Of a stretch of 64,000 bases of DNA, positions 27,480 to 35,148 are shown piece after piece. Made by a program: the position numbers and the translations under genes. The stretch is from positions 248,001 through 312,000 of the forward strand of contig NZ_LMID01000011.1 of assembly GCF_001428605.1 (NCBI RefSeq), read 5' to 3'. Source of the stretch: Sphingomonas sp. Root720 (GTDB taxonomy: Bacteria; Pseudomonadota; Alphaproteobacteria; Sphingomonadales; Sphingomonadaceae). The first letter of the stretch is position 1; every line of letters begins with the position of its first letter. Under the pieces are notes generated by a model. The model was not told where the DNA came from and searched no databases. It worked only from the letters and a program-made list of their open reading frames with translations.

Positions 27480-28367
27480 ATGACCACACCGGCCAAAAAC
27501 CGTCAGATGCTCCATTTCGGCACATTTCTTGCTTGCATCTTTTTGACGGTCGTGGACGGCGCGCCTGGCGCGGTAGTTCAGACCCTCCCCTCGCCCGCGG
27601 CGTCGCAACCCGGAATCCAAGGCTTTTCCTACGCCGATCTCGCCGATCTGACCCTCACCGCGCAGGTCGTCACGGGGGTCACGGTGGTCAAGGCGGAGCG
27701 ACTGAAGGGCGAGCTGGCGCCCAATCTCGCGGCAGGACGTGCCCGTTTTCTCATCGAAGCGCAGACTGGAATGCTGCTGCGCGGTGCCGACGGACTGGCC
27801 GGAACAATCTCCTACATCGCCGACGTTCCGCTCGACGCGAGGGGCAAGGCGCCAAAGCTTAAGAAAGCGCGCTTCATCCTGCTCGCGAACCGGGTACCCG
27901 GGCGCCCGCAGGAGGTCCGCCTCACTTCACCTTATTCTCAGCTCGACTGGACGCAAACGACCGAATCGACGCTCAGGGCGATTCTCACCGAGGCGACGGC
28001 GCCTTCCGCCCCACCCCTCGTCACGGGAATCGGCAACGCCTTTCATGTGCCCGGCGCCATCCCCGGCGAAAGCGAATCCCAGATCTTCCTGACAACGTCC
28101 GACAACCGGCCGATATCGCTGTCGATTCTCCGTCGGCCCGGCGAACAGCCGCAATGGGCGGTCGCCCTCGGCGAGATCGTCGACGACAGCGCCCGGGCGC
28201 CCGCAAAGGGCACGCTGCTCTGGTACCGACTCGCCTGCTTCCTGCCGCCACGCCTGCCCGAAAAGGCCGTTGCGGCTCTGTCCGCCGGAAACGCAGAAGC
28301 CGTGCGCGCCGATTATCGCCACGTGCTCCAGCAGCTCGGTCCCTGCGGCCGTACGATCGAACGCTGA
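27480..28367 (+). CDS. Secreted hypothetical protein, 295 aa
   Basis: Begins with a signal-peptide-like stretch (FGTFLACIFLTVVDGAPGA, about 13-31) and is probably periplasmic. The body has LTLTAQVVTGVTVVKAERL, LIEAQTGMLLRGADGLAGTISYIADVPLDARGKAPKL and LFLLANRVPGR-like segments, suggesting a beta-rich domain. Two cysteines (LACFLPPRLPEKA and LGPCGRTIER) could form a disulfide. I did not recognise a named family, but the codon use and length look genuine. It is divergent from tonB and ends 15 bp before the stop of folB on the other strand. Confidence 0.75.
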   Translation: MTTPAKNRQMLHFGTFLACIFLTVVDGAPGAVVQTLPSPAASQPGIQGFSYADLADLTLTAQVVTGVTVVKAERLKGELAPNLAAGRARFLIEAQTGMLLRGADGLAGTISYIADVPLDARGKAPKLKKARFILLANRVPGRPQEVRLTSPYSQLDWTQTTESTLRAILTEATAPSAPPLVTGIGNAFHVPGAIPGESESQIFLTTSDNRPISLSILRRPGEQPQWAVALGEIVDDSARAPAKGTLLWYRLACFLPPRLPEKAVAALSAGNAEAVRADYRHVLQQLGPCGRTIER

Positions 28368-28381
28368 GCGTCGGCGGACCG

Positions 28382-28780
28382 TCAGAAGGAGCTGAGGTCG
28401 ACGCCGACCTCGGCACAGTCGGGATAGACGTCGGGCTTGCTCGTGGCCACGCGCAACCCCTTCACCCCCGCACGGGCCGCAACCAGCGCATAGATTTCGC
28501 GCGCCAGGGTTTCCTGCAGGTTGTAGCGGCGCCCCTCCACCAGAAGGAGGATCTCGCTGCGCAGGAAATCATAGTCCCAGGCCGCCGCCACCTCGTCGAC
28601 CGCGGCGAAGCTGGCTTCGTCCAGCCACACCTCGACCGTAACCGACACGCGCTGCGGGTTGCCGACCTCGAAATCGTGGAAGCCGATGTCCACCGGCACC
28701 GCAAGGTCGCGCAGCAGGATCCTGCGCGTGCGCGGAGCGAGATTGGCGGGGACGAGGCCGTCTAGCCGAACGGATTCCAT
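28382..28780 (-). CDS. folB: Dihydroneopterin aldolase
   Basis: Cleaves 7,8-dihydroneopterin to 6-hydroxymethyl-dihydropterin and glycolaldehyde in folate synthesis. The 132-aa protein has the family core RILLRDLAVPVDIGFHDFEVGNPQRVSVTVEV with the substrate Glu38, and LVEGRRYNLQETLAREI, and the general-base Lys115 in ATSKPDVYPD. Its ATG shares one base with the TGA of the upstream SDR gene (28780), so they are translationally coupled. No folK or folP is nearby. The fold and active residues look complete. Confidence 0.88.
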   Translation of the reverse strand: MESVRLDGLVPANLAPRTRRILLRDLAVPVDIGFHDFEVGNPQRVSVTVEVWLDEASFAAVDEVAAAWDYDFLRSEILLLVEGRRYNLQETLAREIYALVAARAGVKGLRVATSKPDVYPDCAEVGVDLSSF

Positions 28781-29541
28781 CAAAGCTCCATGAACTGGAC
28801 GTCGCGCGGCAGCCCCAGGAAACGCTGGCCGCCGTCGAGGGTGATCGTCTGCCCCGTGATGGTCGGGACCGCGACGAGGAAACGCAAGGCAGCGACGATC
28901 TCGCCAACCTCGACGCCGCGCCCGAGCGGATTGAGACCATGGACCTTGTCGAAATTCTCGCGGCTCTGCGGACCCGAGACCAGCGTGACCGACGGCGCGA
29001 TCGCGTTGACACGGATATGGCTTCCGGCGAGGCGGCGGGCGAGCAACTCGTTCACGCCCGCAAACGCCATTTTCGAGATGGTGTAGGTGAAGAAGTCGGG
29101 ATTGGGCTGCGACAGCTTGGCGTCCAGCATGTTGACGATCAGCCCCCCCGTCCCCGCGGGCACGGCGGCGGCGAAGGCGCGGGCCAGCAACGCCGGTCCG
29201 CGCGCATTCGCGGCCATGTGCATCTCCCAAGCCTCGATCGAGAAATCGTCGAACGAATCATAGACGAAGGACGAGGCGCTGTTCACCAGCAGCGCAGGCG
29301 GCGCCATGCCGTCGAGCGCCGCGATCACCCGGCCCGCGCCATCGGGCTCGGCGAGGTCGGCCTGCACGGTGCGCGCCCGCGGCAGCCGTGCGGCCAGCGC
29401 CCGCGCCTCCTCCTCCGACTGACGGTAGTGGATAAGTACGTCCCAGCCGTCGTCGGCCAGCGCGATCGCGATCTCCGCGCCGATGCGCCTGGCGCCGCCG
29501 GTGACGATCGCGGTTCTGTCGGGTACGAATTCGGGTGTCAT
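28780..29541 (-). CDS. SDR oxidoreductase of pteridine-reductase type (FolM/PTR1-like)
   Basis: A 253-aa short-chain dehydrogenase. The NADPH motif TGGARRIG is the TGxxxRxG form of pteridine reductases. The catalytic triad is Asp140-Tyr153-Lys157: the usual Ser is Asp in VNMLDAKLSQPNP, with Tyr and Lys in TYTISK, the same spacing and residues as PTR1. It therefore probably reduces dihydromonapterin, biopterin or dihydrofolate. Coupling to folB supports a pterin role. The start at 29541 has AGG 5-6 nt upstream; a GTG two codons earlier is possible. Only the substrate is uncertain. Confidence 0.87.
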   Translation of the reverse strand: MTPEFVPDRTAIVTGGARRIGAEIAIALADDGWDVLIHYRQSEEEARALAARLPRARTVQADLAEPDGAGRVIAALDGMAPPALLVNSASSFVYDSFDDFSIEAWEMHMAANARGPALLARAFAAAVPAGTGGLIVNMLDAKLSQPNPDFFTYTISKMAFAGVNELLARRLAGSHIRVNAIAPSVTLVSGPQSRENFDKVHGLNPLGRGVEVGEIVAALRFLVAVPTITGQTITLDGGQRFLGLPRDVQFMEL

Positions 29542-29617
29542 CGTCACCTGCGATAGGCAATGCCCGAAAATGAGGCAAGCCGGGCGATCCCCAGACCGGT
29601 ACGGGACCCCAACGTCA

Positions 29618-29637
29618 TTATCCCCAGCTTATCCACA
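29618..29637 (+). other. Two DnaA-box-like 9-mers
   Basis: TTATCCCCA (29618-29626) and the exact consensus TTATCCACA (29629-29637) lie 11 bp apart between the SDR and glutathione-transferase genes. They sit within an inverted repeat CCCCAGC (29622-29628) ... GCTGGGG (29652-29658). Two boxes are too few for an origin; they may be a DnaA-titrating or regulatory site, or chance. Confidence 0.35.
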
Positions 29638-29663
29638 GCCAGTCCCCACCGGCTGGGGAAATC

Positions 29664-30302
29664 TCAGGCCGCGGCGGAAGGACGCGCCGCGATGCCGGCA
29701 TGCCAGCGGGCGAGCGACTCGCGGCCGATGCGTGGATCGGGAAGCCGGGTGGCGATGCCGAAGTCGATCGCGACGAGGCCCGCTATGTCGGCCATGGAGA
29801 CCCGCTCCCCGACCATATGGTCGCGACCGTCGAGATGCCTGTCGAGCACATCGGCGAAGGCATTCCACATGCAGTGCCCACGGTCGACCAGGGCCGGTAT
29901 CTGAGGAATCGCCGGCCATTCGCCGCTGACCGCGCGATCGACGAACGCCGGCGCCCGGTTGCGCAGCGAGATCGCCACCGCCTGGAAACAGTCATGCTCG
30001 ATCCGCCGGAGCCAAGCCTCGATCAGGCCGATTTCTTTCGGCGTTGTGCCGAACAAGGGCGGGTCGGGGTGCAGGGCTTCGAAATAGCGGCATATTCCCA
30101 GCGAATCGTCGATCACGCTGCCGTCGTCGAGCAACAGCGCCGGCAATTGCCGCTGCCGGTTGATATCGGCGAAATCGGTGCACAGATGCTCGCCGCCGCG
30201 GAGGTCGACCACAGCCCGCTCGACCTCGATGCCCTTCTCCGCGAGATAGACGCGGACCCGCCGGGGGCTGGGCGCCCAGGCGGCGTCGTAGAGCTTCATC
30301 AA
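29664..30302 (-). CDS. Glutathione S-transferase family protein
   Basis: A 212-aa GST with an N-terminal thioredoxin-like domain (MKLYDAAWAPSPRRVRVYLAEKG, with a Ser/Pro in the catalytic zone, RQRQLPALLLDDGSVIDDSLGICRYFE including the cis-Pro and the glutathione-binding Asp-Ser) and an all-helical C-terminal domain (VGERVSMADIAGLVAIDFG). It likely conjugates or reduces small electrophiles with glutathione. Met1 and Met2 are both possible starts. The gene stands alone on this strand and is divergent from the GNAT gene. The exact GST class is not clear from the sequence. Confidence 0.92.
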   Translation of the reverse strand: MMKLYDAAWAPSPRRVRVYLAEKGIEVERAVVDLRGGEHLCTDFADINRQRQLPALLLDDGSVIDDSLGICRYFEALHPDPPLFGTTPKEIGLIEAWLRRIEHDCFQAVAISLRNRAPAFVDRAVSGEWPAIPQIPALVDRGHCMWNAFADVLDRHLDGRDHMVGERVSMADIAGLVAIDFGIATRLPDPRIGRESLARWHAGIAARPSAAA

Positions 30303-30405
30303 ACCGCCATCCGAATTTGCTTCACATTCATCTTCAAGACGCTAAAGGCGCCCCTCCATTCCGGCAAGGACTTCCCGCCCCGGCAGGACAGGACCCGATA
30401 CAGAA

Positions 30406-30933
30406 TTGATCACGCTCGTCCCCATCGCCGCCGTCGCCGCATCGGACATCGAACATCTGCTCGATCTCGCCTTCGGCACCGACCGGCATGGGCGAACCGC
30501 CTATCGGCTTCGCGAAGGGGTGGACGCATTGCCGGACCTTAGCCTGGCGGCGCTCGAAAATGGCGAACTGGTCGGATCGATCCAGTGCTGGCCGATCCAG
30601 CTGACCGAGACGGACGGGGATCCGGCCCCGTTGATCCTGGTCGGCCCCGTGGCGGTGGAACCCGGCCGGCAGCGCGCCGGCATCGGCCGCATGCTGATGG
30701 ACGCCGCGCTCGCCCGCGCCGACGCGGCCGACAGCGCACCGATGATGCTGATCGGCGACGCCAGCTATTATGAGCGCTTCTTCGATTTCTCGTCGCGCCA
30801 CACCCGCGGCTGGGCGGTCCCCGGCCCGGTGGAGCGCGACCGGCTGCTCGCGCGTCTGCGCCCCGGCCAGGTCGTTCCGCGTCAGGGCGTGCTGGGCCCG
30901 CGTATCGCGGCCCTTGTCCCCGGCGGCGATTGA
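30406..30933 (+). CDS. GNAT family N-acetyltransferase
   Basis: A 175-aa acetyl-CoA-dependent acyltransferase resembling the YhbS group. The acetyl-CoA loop is VGPVAVEPGRQRAGIGRMLMDAAL (Q/RxxGxG/A form), followed by LIGDASYYERFFDF, typical of YhbS-like proteins. The start is a TTG at 30406, since no ATG is in frame near the N-terminus MITLVPIAAVAASDIEHLL. The nearest GGA is ~12-14 nt upstream, so initiation may be weak. It heads a string of four same-strand genes, 15 bp ahead of the DUF1285 gene. Confidence 0.8.
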   Translation: MITLVPIAAVAASDIEHLLDLAFGTDRHGRTAYRLREGVDALPDLSLAALENGELVGSIQCWPIQLTETDGDPAPLILVGPVAVEPGRQRAGIGRMLMDAALARADAADSAPMMLIGDASYYERFFDFSSRHTRGWAVPGPVERDRLLARLRPGQVVPRQGVLGPRIAALVPGGD

Positions 30934-30948
30934 CGGCACATCGCCGTC

Positions 30949-31515
30949 ATGCCCGAAAGCACGCCGCCCCCCGATTTCGCCGGACTCTCGCTGAACGACA
31001 TCGCCGCATTCGCGGCCGAAAACTGCCTGCCTCCGGTCGACGTGTGGCATCCGGCGCATTGCGGCGACAGCTCCATGCGGATCGCCAGCGACGGCACCTG
31101 GTTCCATGAGGGGTCGCCGATCGGCCGCGCGGCGATGGTGCGGCTGTTCTCGACGATCCTGCGCCGCGAGCCCGACGGCGGCTATGTCCTGGTCACGCCG
31201 GCCGAGAAGCTGTCGATCGCGGTCGACGACGCCCCCTTCGTCGCGGTCGAGATGAAGGCCGAGGGCGAAGGCCGCGAACGCCGGCTCGCCTTCCGCCTGA
31301 ACACCGGCGACCTCGTCGTCGCGGACGCCGCCCACCCGCTGAGGGTCGTCGAGCGTGCCGACGGACCCCATCCTTATGTCACCGTCCGCGGCGGACTCGA
31401 CGCGCTGATCGCGCGGCCTGTCTATTATGAGATGGTGAACCTTGCGCTCGACGAGGGCGCCGATCCGCCCGGCCTGTGGAGCGAGGGAATCTTCTTCGCG
31501 CTCGACGCCGAATGA
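30949..31515 (+). CDS. DUF1285 family protein
   Basis: A 188-aa DUF1285 (PF06938 type) protein. The family is conserved in alphaproteobacteria, often beside the same NUDIX and CCA genes as here; the role is unknown. Recognised from VDVWHPAHCGDSSMRIASDGTWFHEGSPIGR, MVRLFSTILRREPDGGYVLVTPAEKLSI and the C-terminal RPVYYEMVNLALDE. Its TGA overlaps the ATG of the NUDIX gene by four bases, so it is translated with it. It is probably cytoplasmic as no signal peptide is visible. Confidence 0.88.
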   Translation: MPESTPPPDFAGLSLNDIAAFAAENCLPPVDVWHPAHCGDSSMRIASDGTWFHEGSPIGRAAMVRLFSTILRREPDGGYVLVTPAEKLSIAVDDAPFVAVEMKAEGEGRERRLAFRLNTGDLVVADAAHPLRVVERADGPHPYVTVRGGLDALIARPVYYEMVNLALDEGADPPGLWSEGIFFALDAE

Positions 31516-32120
31516 GCAGGCTTGGCGAACGGCTGCGAAGGAGCTTCGCCGATGCGGATCGCGATGCCGATCCGCTGATCGACGACATCGGGATGGTCGG
31601 CGACATCGCGACGCTCACCCGCGCCGCGGTCCTGGTCCCGATCATCGAGGCGTCCAGTCCCCGCGTCCTGCTGACGATCCGGCACGAAGCGCTGCGCGCC
31701 CATGCCGGACAGGTCGCCTTTCCCGGCGGGCGTCTCGATCCCGACGATGACGGTCCGGTCGGCGCCGCGTTGCGCGAGGCGTGGGAGGAGGTCCGCCTGC
31801 CCAGCGAACGGGTCGACGTGATCGGGACCGCCCGCCCCTATGCGACCCGATCGGGCTATCTGATCACGCCCGTCGTCGGCGTCATTCCCGAGGGAATCGA
31901 GCTCCATCCGCAGGAAGAGGAGGTCTCGGCCCTGTTCGAGGTCCCGCTCGACGTCCTGCTGGCGGAGGCCAATCATCTGCGACGGTCGCTCGTCTTCGAA
32001 GGCAGCCAGCGGCACTTCTACGAGATCGATTGGCCCGACCAGCGGATCTGGGGCGTGACGGCCGGGCTGATCGTCGATCTCGCGCCCAGGCTGCGCGGCG
32101 CGCTGGGGACCGCGGCATGA
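31512..32120 (+). CDS. NUDIX hydrolase, CoA pyrophosphatase type
   Basis: A 202-aa NUDIX enzyme most like the coenzyme-A diphosphatase (NudL/YeaB) group, which cleaves CoA or its derivatives. VAFPGGRLDPDDDGP followed by AALREAWEEVRLP is the Nudix box with its REAWEE metal ligands. The last Gly of the box is Arg (EEVRLP), a minor deviation. AGQVAFPGGR upstream is typical of the CoA subgroup. ATGA overlaps link it to the DUF1285 gene upstream and to the CCA gene downstream (32117-32120), so the three form one operon. Confidence 0.88.
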   Translation: MSRLGERLRRSFADADRDADPLIDDIGMVGDIATLTRAAVLVPIIEASSPRVLLTIRHEALRAHAGQVAFPGGRLDPDDDGPVGAALREAWEEVRLPSERVDVIGTARPYATRSGYLITPVVGVIPEGIELHPQEEEVSALFEVPLDVLLAEANHLRRSLVFEGSQRHFYEIDWPDQRIWGVTAGLIVDLAPRLRGALGTAA

Positions 32121-33322
32121 CGATCCTCCCCGATGCGGCCTGGCAGCATCTGGCCGGGCTCGACCGGCTGCTCGACGCGCTGGGAGCCGGCCAGGGCGAT
32201 GTCCGCTTCGTCGGTGGCGCGGTACGCGACACGCTGCTCGACCTGCCGGTCAAGGACGTCGACTGCGCAACGCGGCTGCTGCCCGAGGAGAGCATGCGCC
32301 GGATCGCCGCGGCCGGCTTCAAGCCGATCCCGACCGGCATCGCCCATGGCACCGTCACCGCCGTGCTGCCGTCCGGGCTCGTCGAGGTGACCACCCTGCG
32401 GCGCGACGTCGCGACCGACGGCCGCCATGCCGTCGTGGCCTTCACCGACGAATGGCGCGAGGACGCCGCGCGCCGCGACTTCACCATCAACGCACTGTCG
32501 GCCGATCCGTCGACGCGCGCGGTGTACGATTATTTCGGCGGCGAGGCCGATCTCGCCGCCGGACTCGTCCGCTTCATCGGCGATCCGCTGCAACGGATCG
32601 CGGAGGATCATCTGCGTATCCTGCGCCTGTTCCGCTTTCACGCCCGGTTCGGCAAGGGTGCGCCGGATCCCGCCGCGATCGACGCCTGCGTCGCCCGTGC
32701 CAACGACCTGATGGCGCTATCGCGCGAACGCATCGCCGACGAATTGCTCAAGCTGCTCGGCGGCGCCGATCCGGCGCCCACCGTCCGGCTGATGTTCGAC
32801 AGCGGCATCTTCCACCCGATCCTCCCCGAAATCGGCGCCGATGGCGTCGCCCGGCTCGAACGGCTGGTCGCGCGCGAAGCCGTCGCCGGGGCGGCGCCCG
32901 ATCCGCTACGGCGGCTCGGCGCCCTGCTCCCGGCCGACGGCGCGACCGCGGCGTCTATCGCCAGGCGGCTGAAGTTGTCCAAGGCGGCGACACGACGGCT
33001 CGAACAGGCCGCGTCCGGCGTCGACGACGCGCCGCGCGCGCTCGCCTATCGCTTCGGCATCGAGGTCGCGTCCGATCTGCTGCTGCGCGGCGAGCGGCCG
33101 GCCGAGACGCTCGGCCTCGACCAGCTCCACGACTGGGAAAGGCCGCGGCTGCCGATCGGCGGCGGCGACCTGATCGCGATGGGATTGCGGCCGGGACCGG
33201 CGGTGGCGGCGACTCTCCAGGCGATCGAGCGGCGCTGGATCGCGGAGGGCTTTCCGGGCGATGCGCGCGTGGAACGGCTCGCCGCGGAGGCGATGGCTCA
33301 GGCCATTCGCGACCGCAGATAG
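32117..33322 (+). CDS. cca: CCA tRNA nucleotidyltransferase / poly(A) polymerase family
   Basis: Adds or repairs the 3'-CCA end of tRNAs. The 401-aa class II enzyme has the head motif FVGGAVRDTLLDLP, the two catalytic Asp residues D47 and D49 in VKDVDC, the RRDFTINAL motif, and the neck EDHLRILRLFRFHARFG with template residues. It lacks an HD phosphohydrolase domain, as in many alphaproteobacteria. It ends by overlapping the 3' end of the EAL gene on the other strand by 25 bp. Its start overlaps the NUDIX stop. Whether it adds all of CCA or only part of it cannot be told, although tRNA-Val here encodes CCA. Confidence 0.92.
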   Translation: MTILPDAAWQHLAGLDRLLDALGAGQGDVRFVGGAVRDTLLDLPVKDVDCATRLLPEESMRRIAAAGFKPIPTGIAHGTVTAVLPSGLVEVTTLRRDVATDGRHAVVAFTDEWREDAARRDFTINALSADPSTRAVYDYFGGEADLAAGLVRFIGDPLQRIAEDHLRILRLFRFHARFGKGAPDPAAIDACVARANDLMALSRERIADELLKLLGGADPAPTVRLMFDSGIFHPILPEIGADGVARLERLVAREAVAGAAPDPLRRLGALLPADGATAASIARRLKLSKAATRRLEQAASGVDDAPRALAYRFGIEVASDLLLRGERPAETLGLDQLHDWERPRLPIGGGDLIAMGLRPGPAVAATLQAIERRWIAEGFPGDARVERLAAEAMAQAIRDRR

Positions 33323-35058
33323 GCGAAGGCATCCTCCGACGGCATCGGCCGGGCGAAATAATAGCCCTGGGCGACATCGCAGCCGAGACCGATCAGCGTC
33401 TCGATCAGTGCCTCCGACTCGACGCCCTCGGCGGTCGCCTGCATGCCCAGCGCCGACGCCAGGCCGAGTATCGCGCGGACGATCGCGACCGAATCGCGGT
33501 CGTGGAGCATCGGGGCGATGAAACTGCGGTCGATCTTCAGCACGTTGATCGGCAGGCGCTGGAGATAGGCCAGGCTCGAATAGCCGGTGCCGAAATCGTC
33601 CATCGCGATGGTGACGTCGAGATCGTGGATGTCCCGCAACACCTTGGCGATGCCGTCCGGATCGCTGATGATGCAGCTTTCGGTCAGCTCGATCTTGAGC
33701 CGGCTGCCGGCGATGCCGCTTTCGACCAGCGCGGCGTTGACCGCCGAGACGACGTCGTCGCGCTGGAACTGGACCGCCGAGACGTTGACCGCCATGTGGA
33801 CGGGGAGCGGCGAGCCCGCCTTGCGATCCCATTCGGCGAGTGTCCGGGTCGCGGCGCGCAGCGCCCAGCGGCCGAGCGGCACGATCAACCCCGATTCCTC
33901 GGCGACGGGGATGAACTCGACCGGGGAGATCGCGCCTCTTTCGGGATGATCCCAGCGGGCCAGCGCCTCGAAGCCGATGACCTGGCCGGTCGACAGCTCG
34001 ATCAGGGGCTGGAAGGCAAGATGAAGCTGGTCGCGCTCGATCGCACGGCGCAGCTCGGTCTCGAGGCTGAAGCGTTGGCGCGCGGTGGCGCTGTCGCCGG
34101 CCTGGAACAGCTCGGCATGGCCCGACTGCTTGGCACGCTTCATCGCGAACTGAGCGTTGCGAATCAGGTCCTCGGCGGCGTCGACGCCCGACGTCATCAT
34201 CGCGGCGCCGACCGCACAGTCGATCTTGATCTCGAGGTCGCCGAGCCGGATCGGCGTGGCGAGACAGGCCTGCATGCGGCGCGCGGCGCGCATCGCTTCC
34301 GACGGATCGTCGGCGACGCTCAGCAGCACCGCGAATTCGTCGCCGGCCAGACGGGCCAGCACGTCGCCCGCACGCAGCGCGGAAATCAGGCGGCGCGCCA
34401 CGGTGATGATCAGCTCGTCCCCGGCCAGCGAGCCGACGCCTTCGTTGACGCGGCTGAAGCGGGTGAGGTCGATCAGCAGCACCGCGAATTGGCGACCCTC
34501 GGCCTCGTAGTTGAGCATCGCATGCTCGACCTGCTCGGCGAAGGCGGCGCGGTTCGGCAGGCCGGTGAGGCTGTCGCGCAGCATCTGGGTGCGCAGCGAC
34601 CTTTCTCCCTCGACCTGCTGGGTCCGGTCGATCAGCGACAGGATGCAGCGCGGTACCGGCGATTCGCCACCCGACAGGCGCGACAGGCGGACCGCGAAAT
34701 GACGGCCGCTGATGCCGTCGCCTTCCTGCATGTCGAACGAGCGGTCGCTCTCGTCCGAGGCCAGGAAATCCTCGAGCTCCGGCAGCAGCGGGAGACCGAT
34801 ACCGACGCACAGGTCACGGCCGGGCTCGATCTCGCGGCGGCTGCTGTGGCGATTGGCGAGCTGGAGAAAAGCGCTGTTTCTCGCGAGAATCGTGGGCCTC
34901 TTGTCCACCAGGCAGATGAGCGCGATCGCGATCGGCAGCGTGTCTATGAACTCCTGCTGGGCAGCGGAGCGCGGCGTGTCGAGCAGCTCCTGCAGAGCGG
35001 CGGGCAGCTTGTGCACAGCCAAAGCGGGATCGCTGCCGAGCCGATCGGATAGTGACAT
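33298..35058 (-). CDS. Diguanylate cyclase-like / c-di-GMP phosphodiesterase (GGDEF-EAL)
   Basis: A 586-aa cytoplasmic signalling protein. Residues ~45-160 look PAS-like (LVDKRPTILARNSAFLQLANRH). The GGDEF domain (~175-325) has a changed signature, RLAGDEFAVLL, in which the first Gly is Ala. The EAL domain (~340-580) is complete: FEALARWDHP, the ligands in NVSAVQFQ and ELTESC, DDFGTGYSSLAYL and ATAEGVES. It therefore most likely degrades c-di-GMP, and the GGDEF part may regulate it. No membrane helix is seen. Met at 35058 and 35082 are both usable starts. The 3' end overlaps cca on the opposite strand. Confidence 0.9.
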   Translation of the reverse strand: MSLSDRLGSDPALAVHKLPAALQELLDTPRSAAQQEFIDTLPIAIALICLVDKRPTILARNSAFLQLANRHSSRREIEPGRDLCVGIGLPLLPELEDFLASDESDRSFDMQEGDGISGRHFAVRLSRLSGGESPVPRCILSLIDRTQQVEGERSLRTQMLRDSLTGLPNRAAFAEQVEHAMLNYEAEGRQFAVLLIDLTRFSRVNEGVGSLAGDELIITVARRLISALRAGDVLARLAGDEFAVLLSVADDPSEAMRAARRMQACLATPIRLGDLEIKIDCAVGAAMMTSGVDAAEDLIRNAQFAMKRAKQSGHAELFQAGDSATARQRFSLETELRRAIERDQLHLAFQPLIELSTGQVIGFEALARWDHPERGAISPVEFIPVAEESGLIVPLGRWALRAATRTLAEWDRKAGSPLPVHMAVNVSAVQFQRDDVVSAVNAALVESGIAGSRLKIELTESCIISDPDGIAKVLRDIHDLDVTIAMDDFGTGYSSLAYLQRLPINVLKIDRSFIAPMLHDRDSVAIVRAILGLASALGMQATAEGVESEALIETLIGLGCDVAQGYYFARPMPSEDAFAYLRSRMA

Positions 35059-35148
35059 AATATGGGTTTTCGCCGCCCGCATGGTCCAACGGCATTAGCA
35101 GCGTAGAGTTAATGCTCTGTTTCTACGGCATTAAGCCTTTGGCTACTC

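Noticed and set aside
29618-29637. Chromosomal origin of replication
   Set aside because: Only two DnaA-like boxes, no AT-rich unwinding region, and none of the usual origin-linked genes nearby.
34012-34810. Other long antisense frame within the EAL gene
   Set aside because: No family signals; Arg/Pro-rich shadow of the EAL reading frame.
32452-35052. 866-codon plus-strand open frame across cca and the EAL gene
   Set aside because: Both real genes are identified by catalytic motifs. This frame has no domain and arises from G+C bias.
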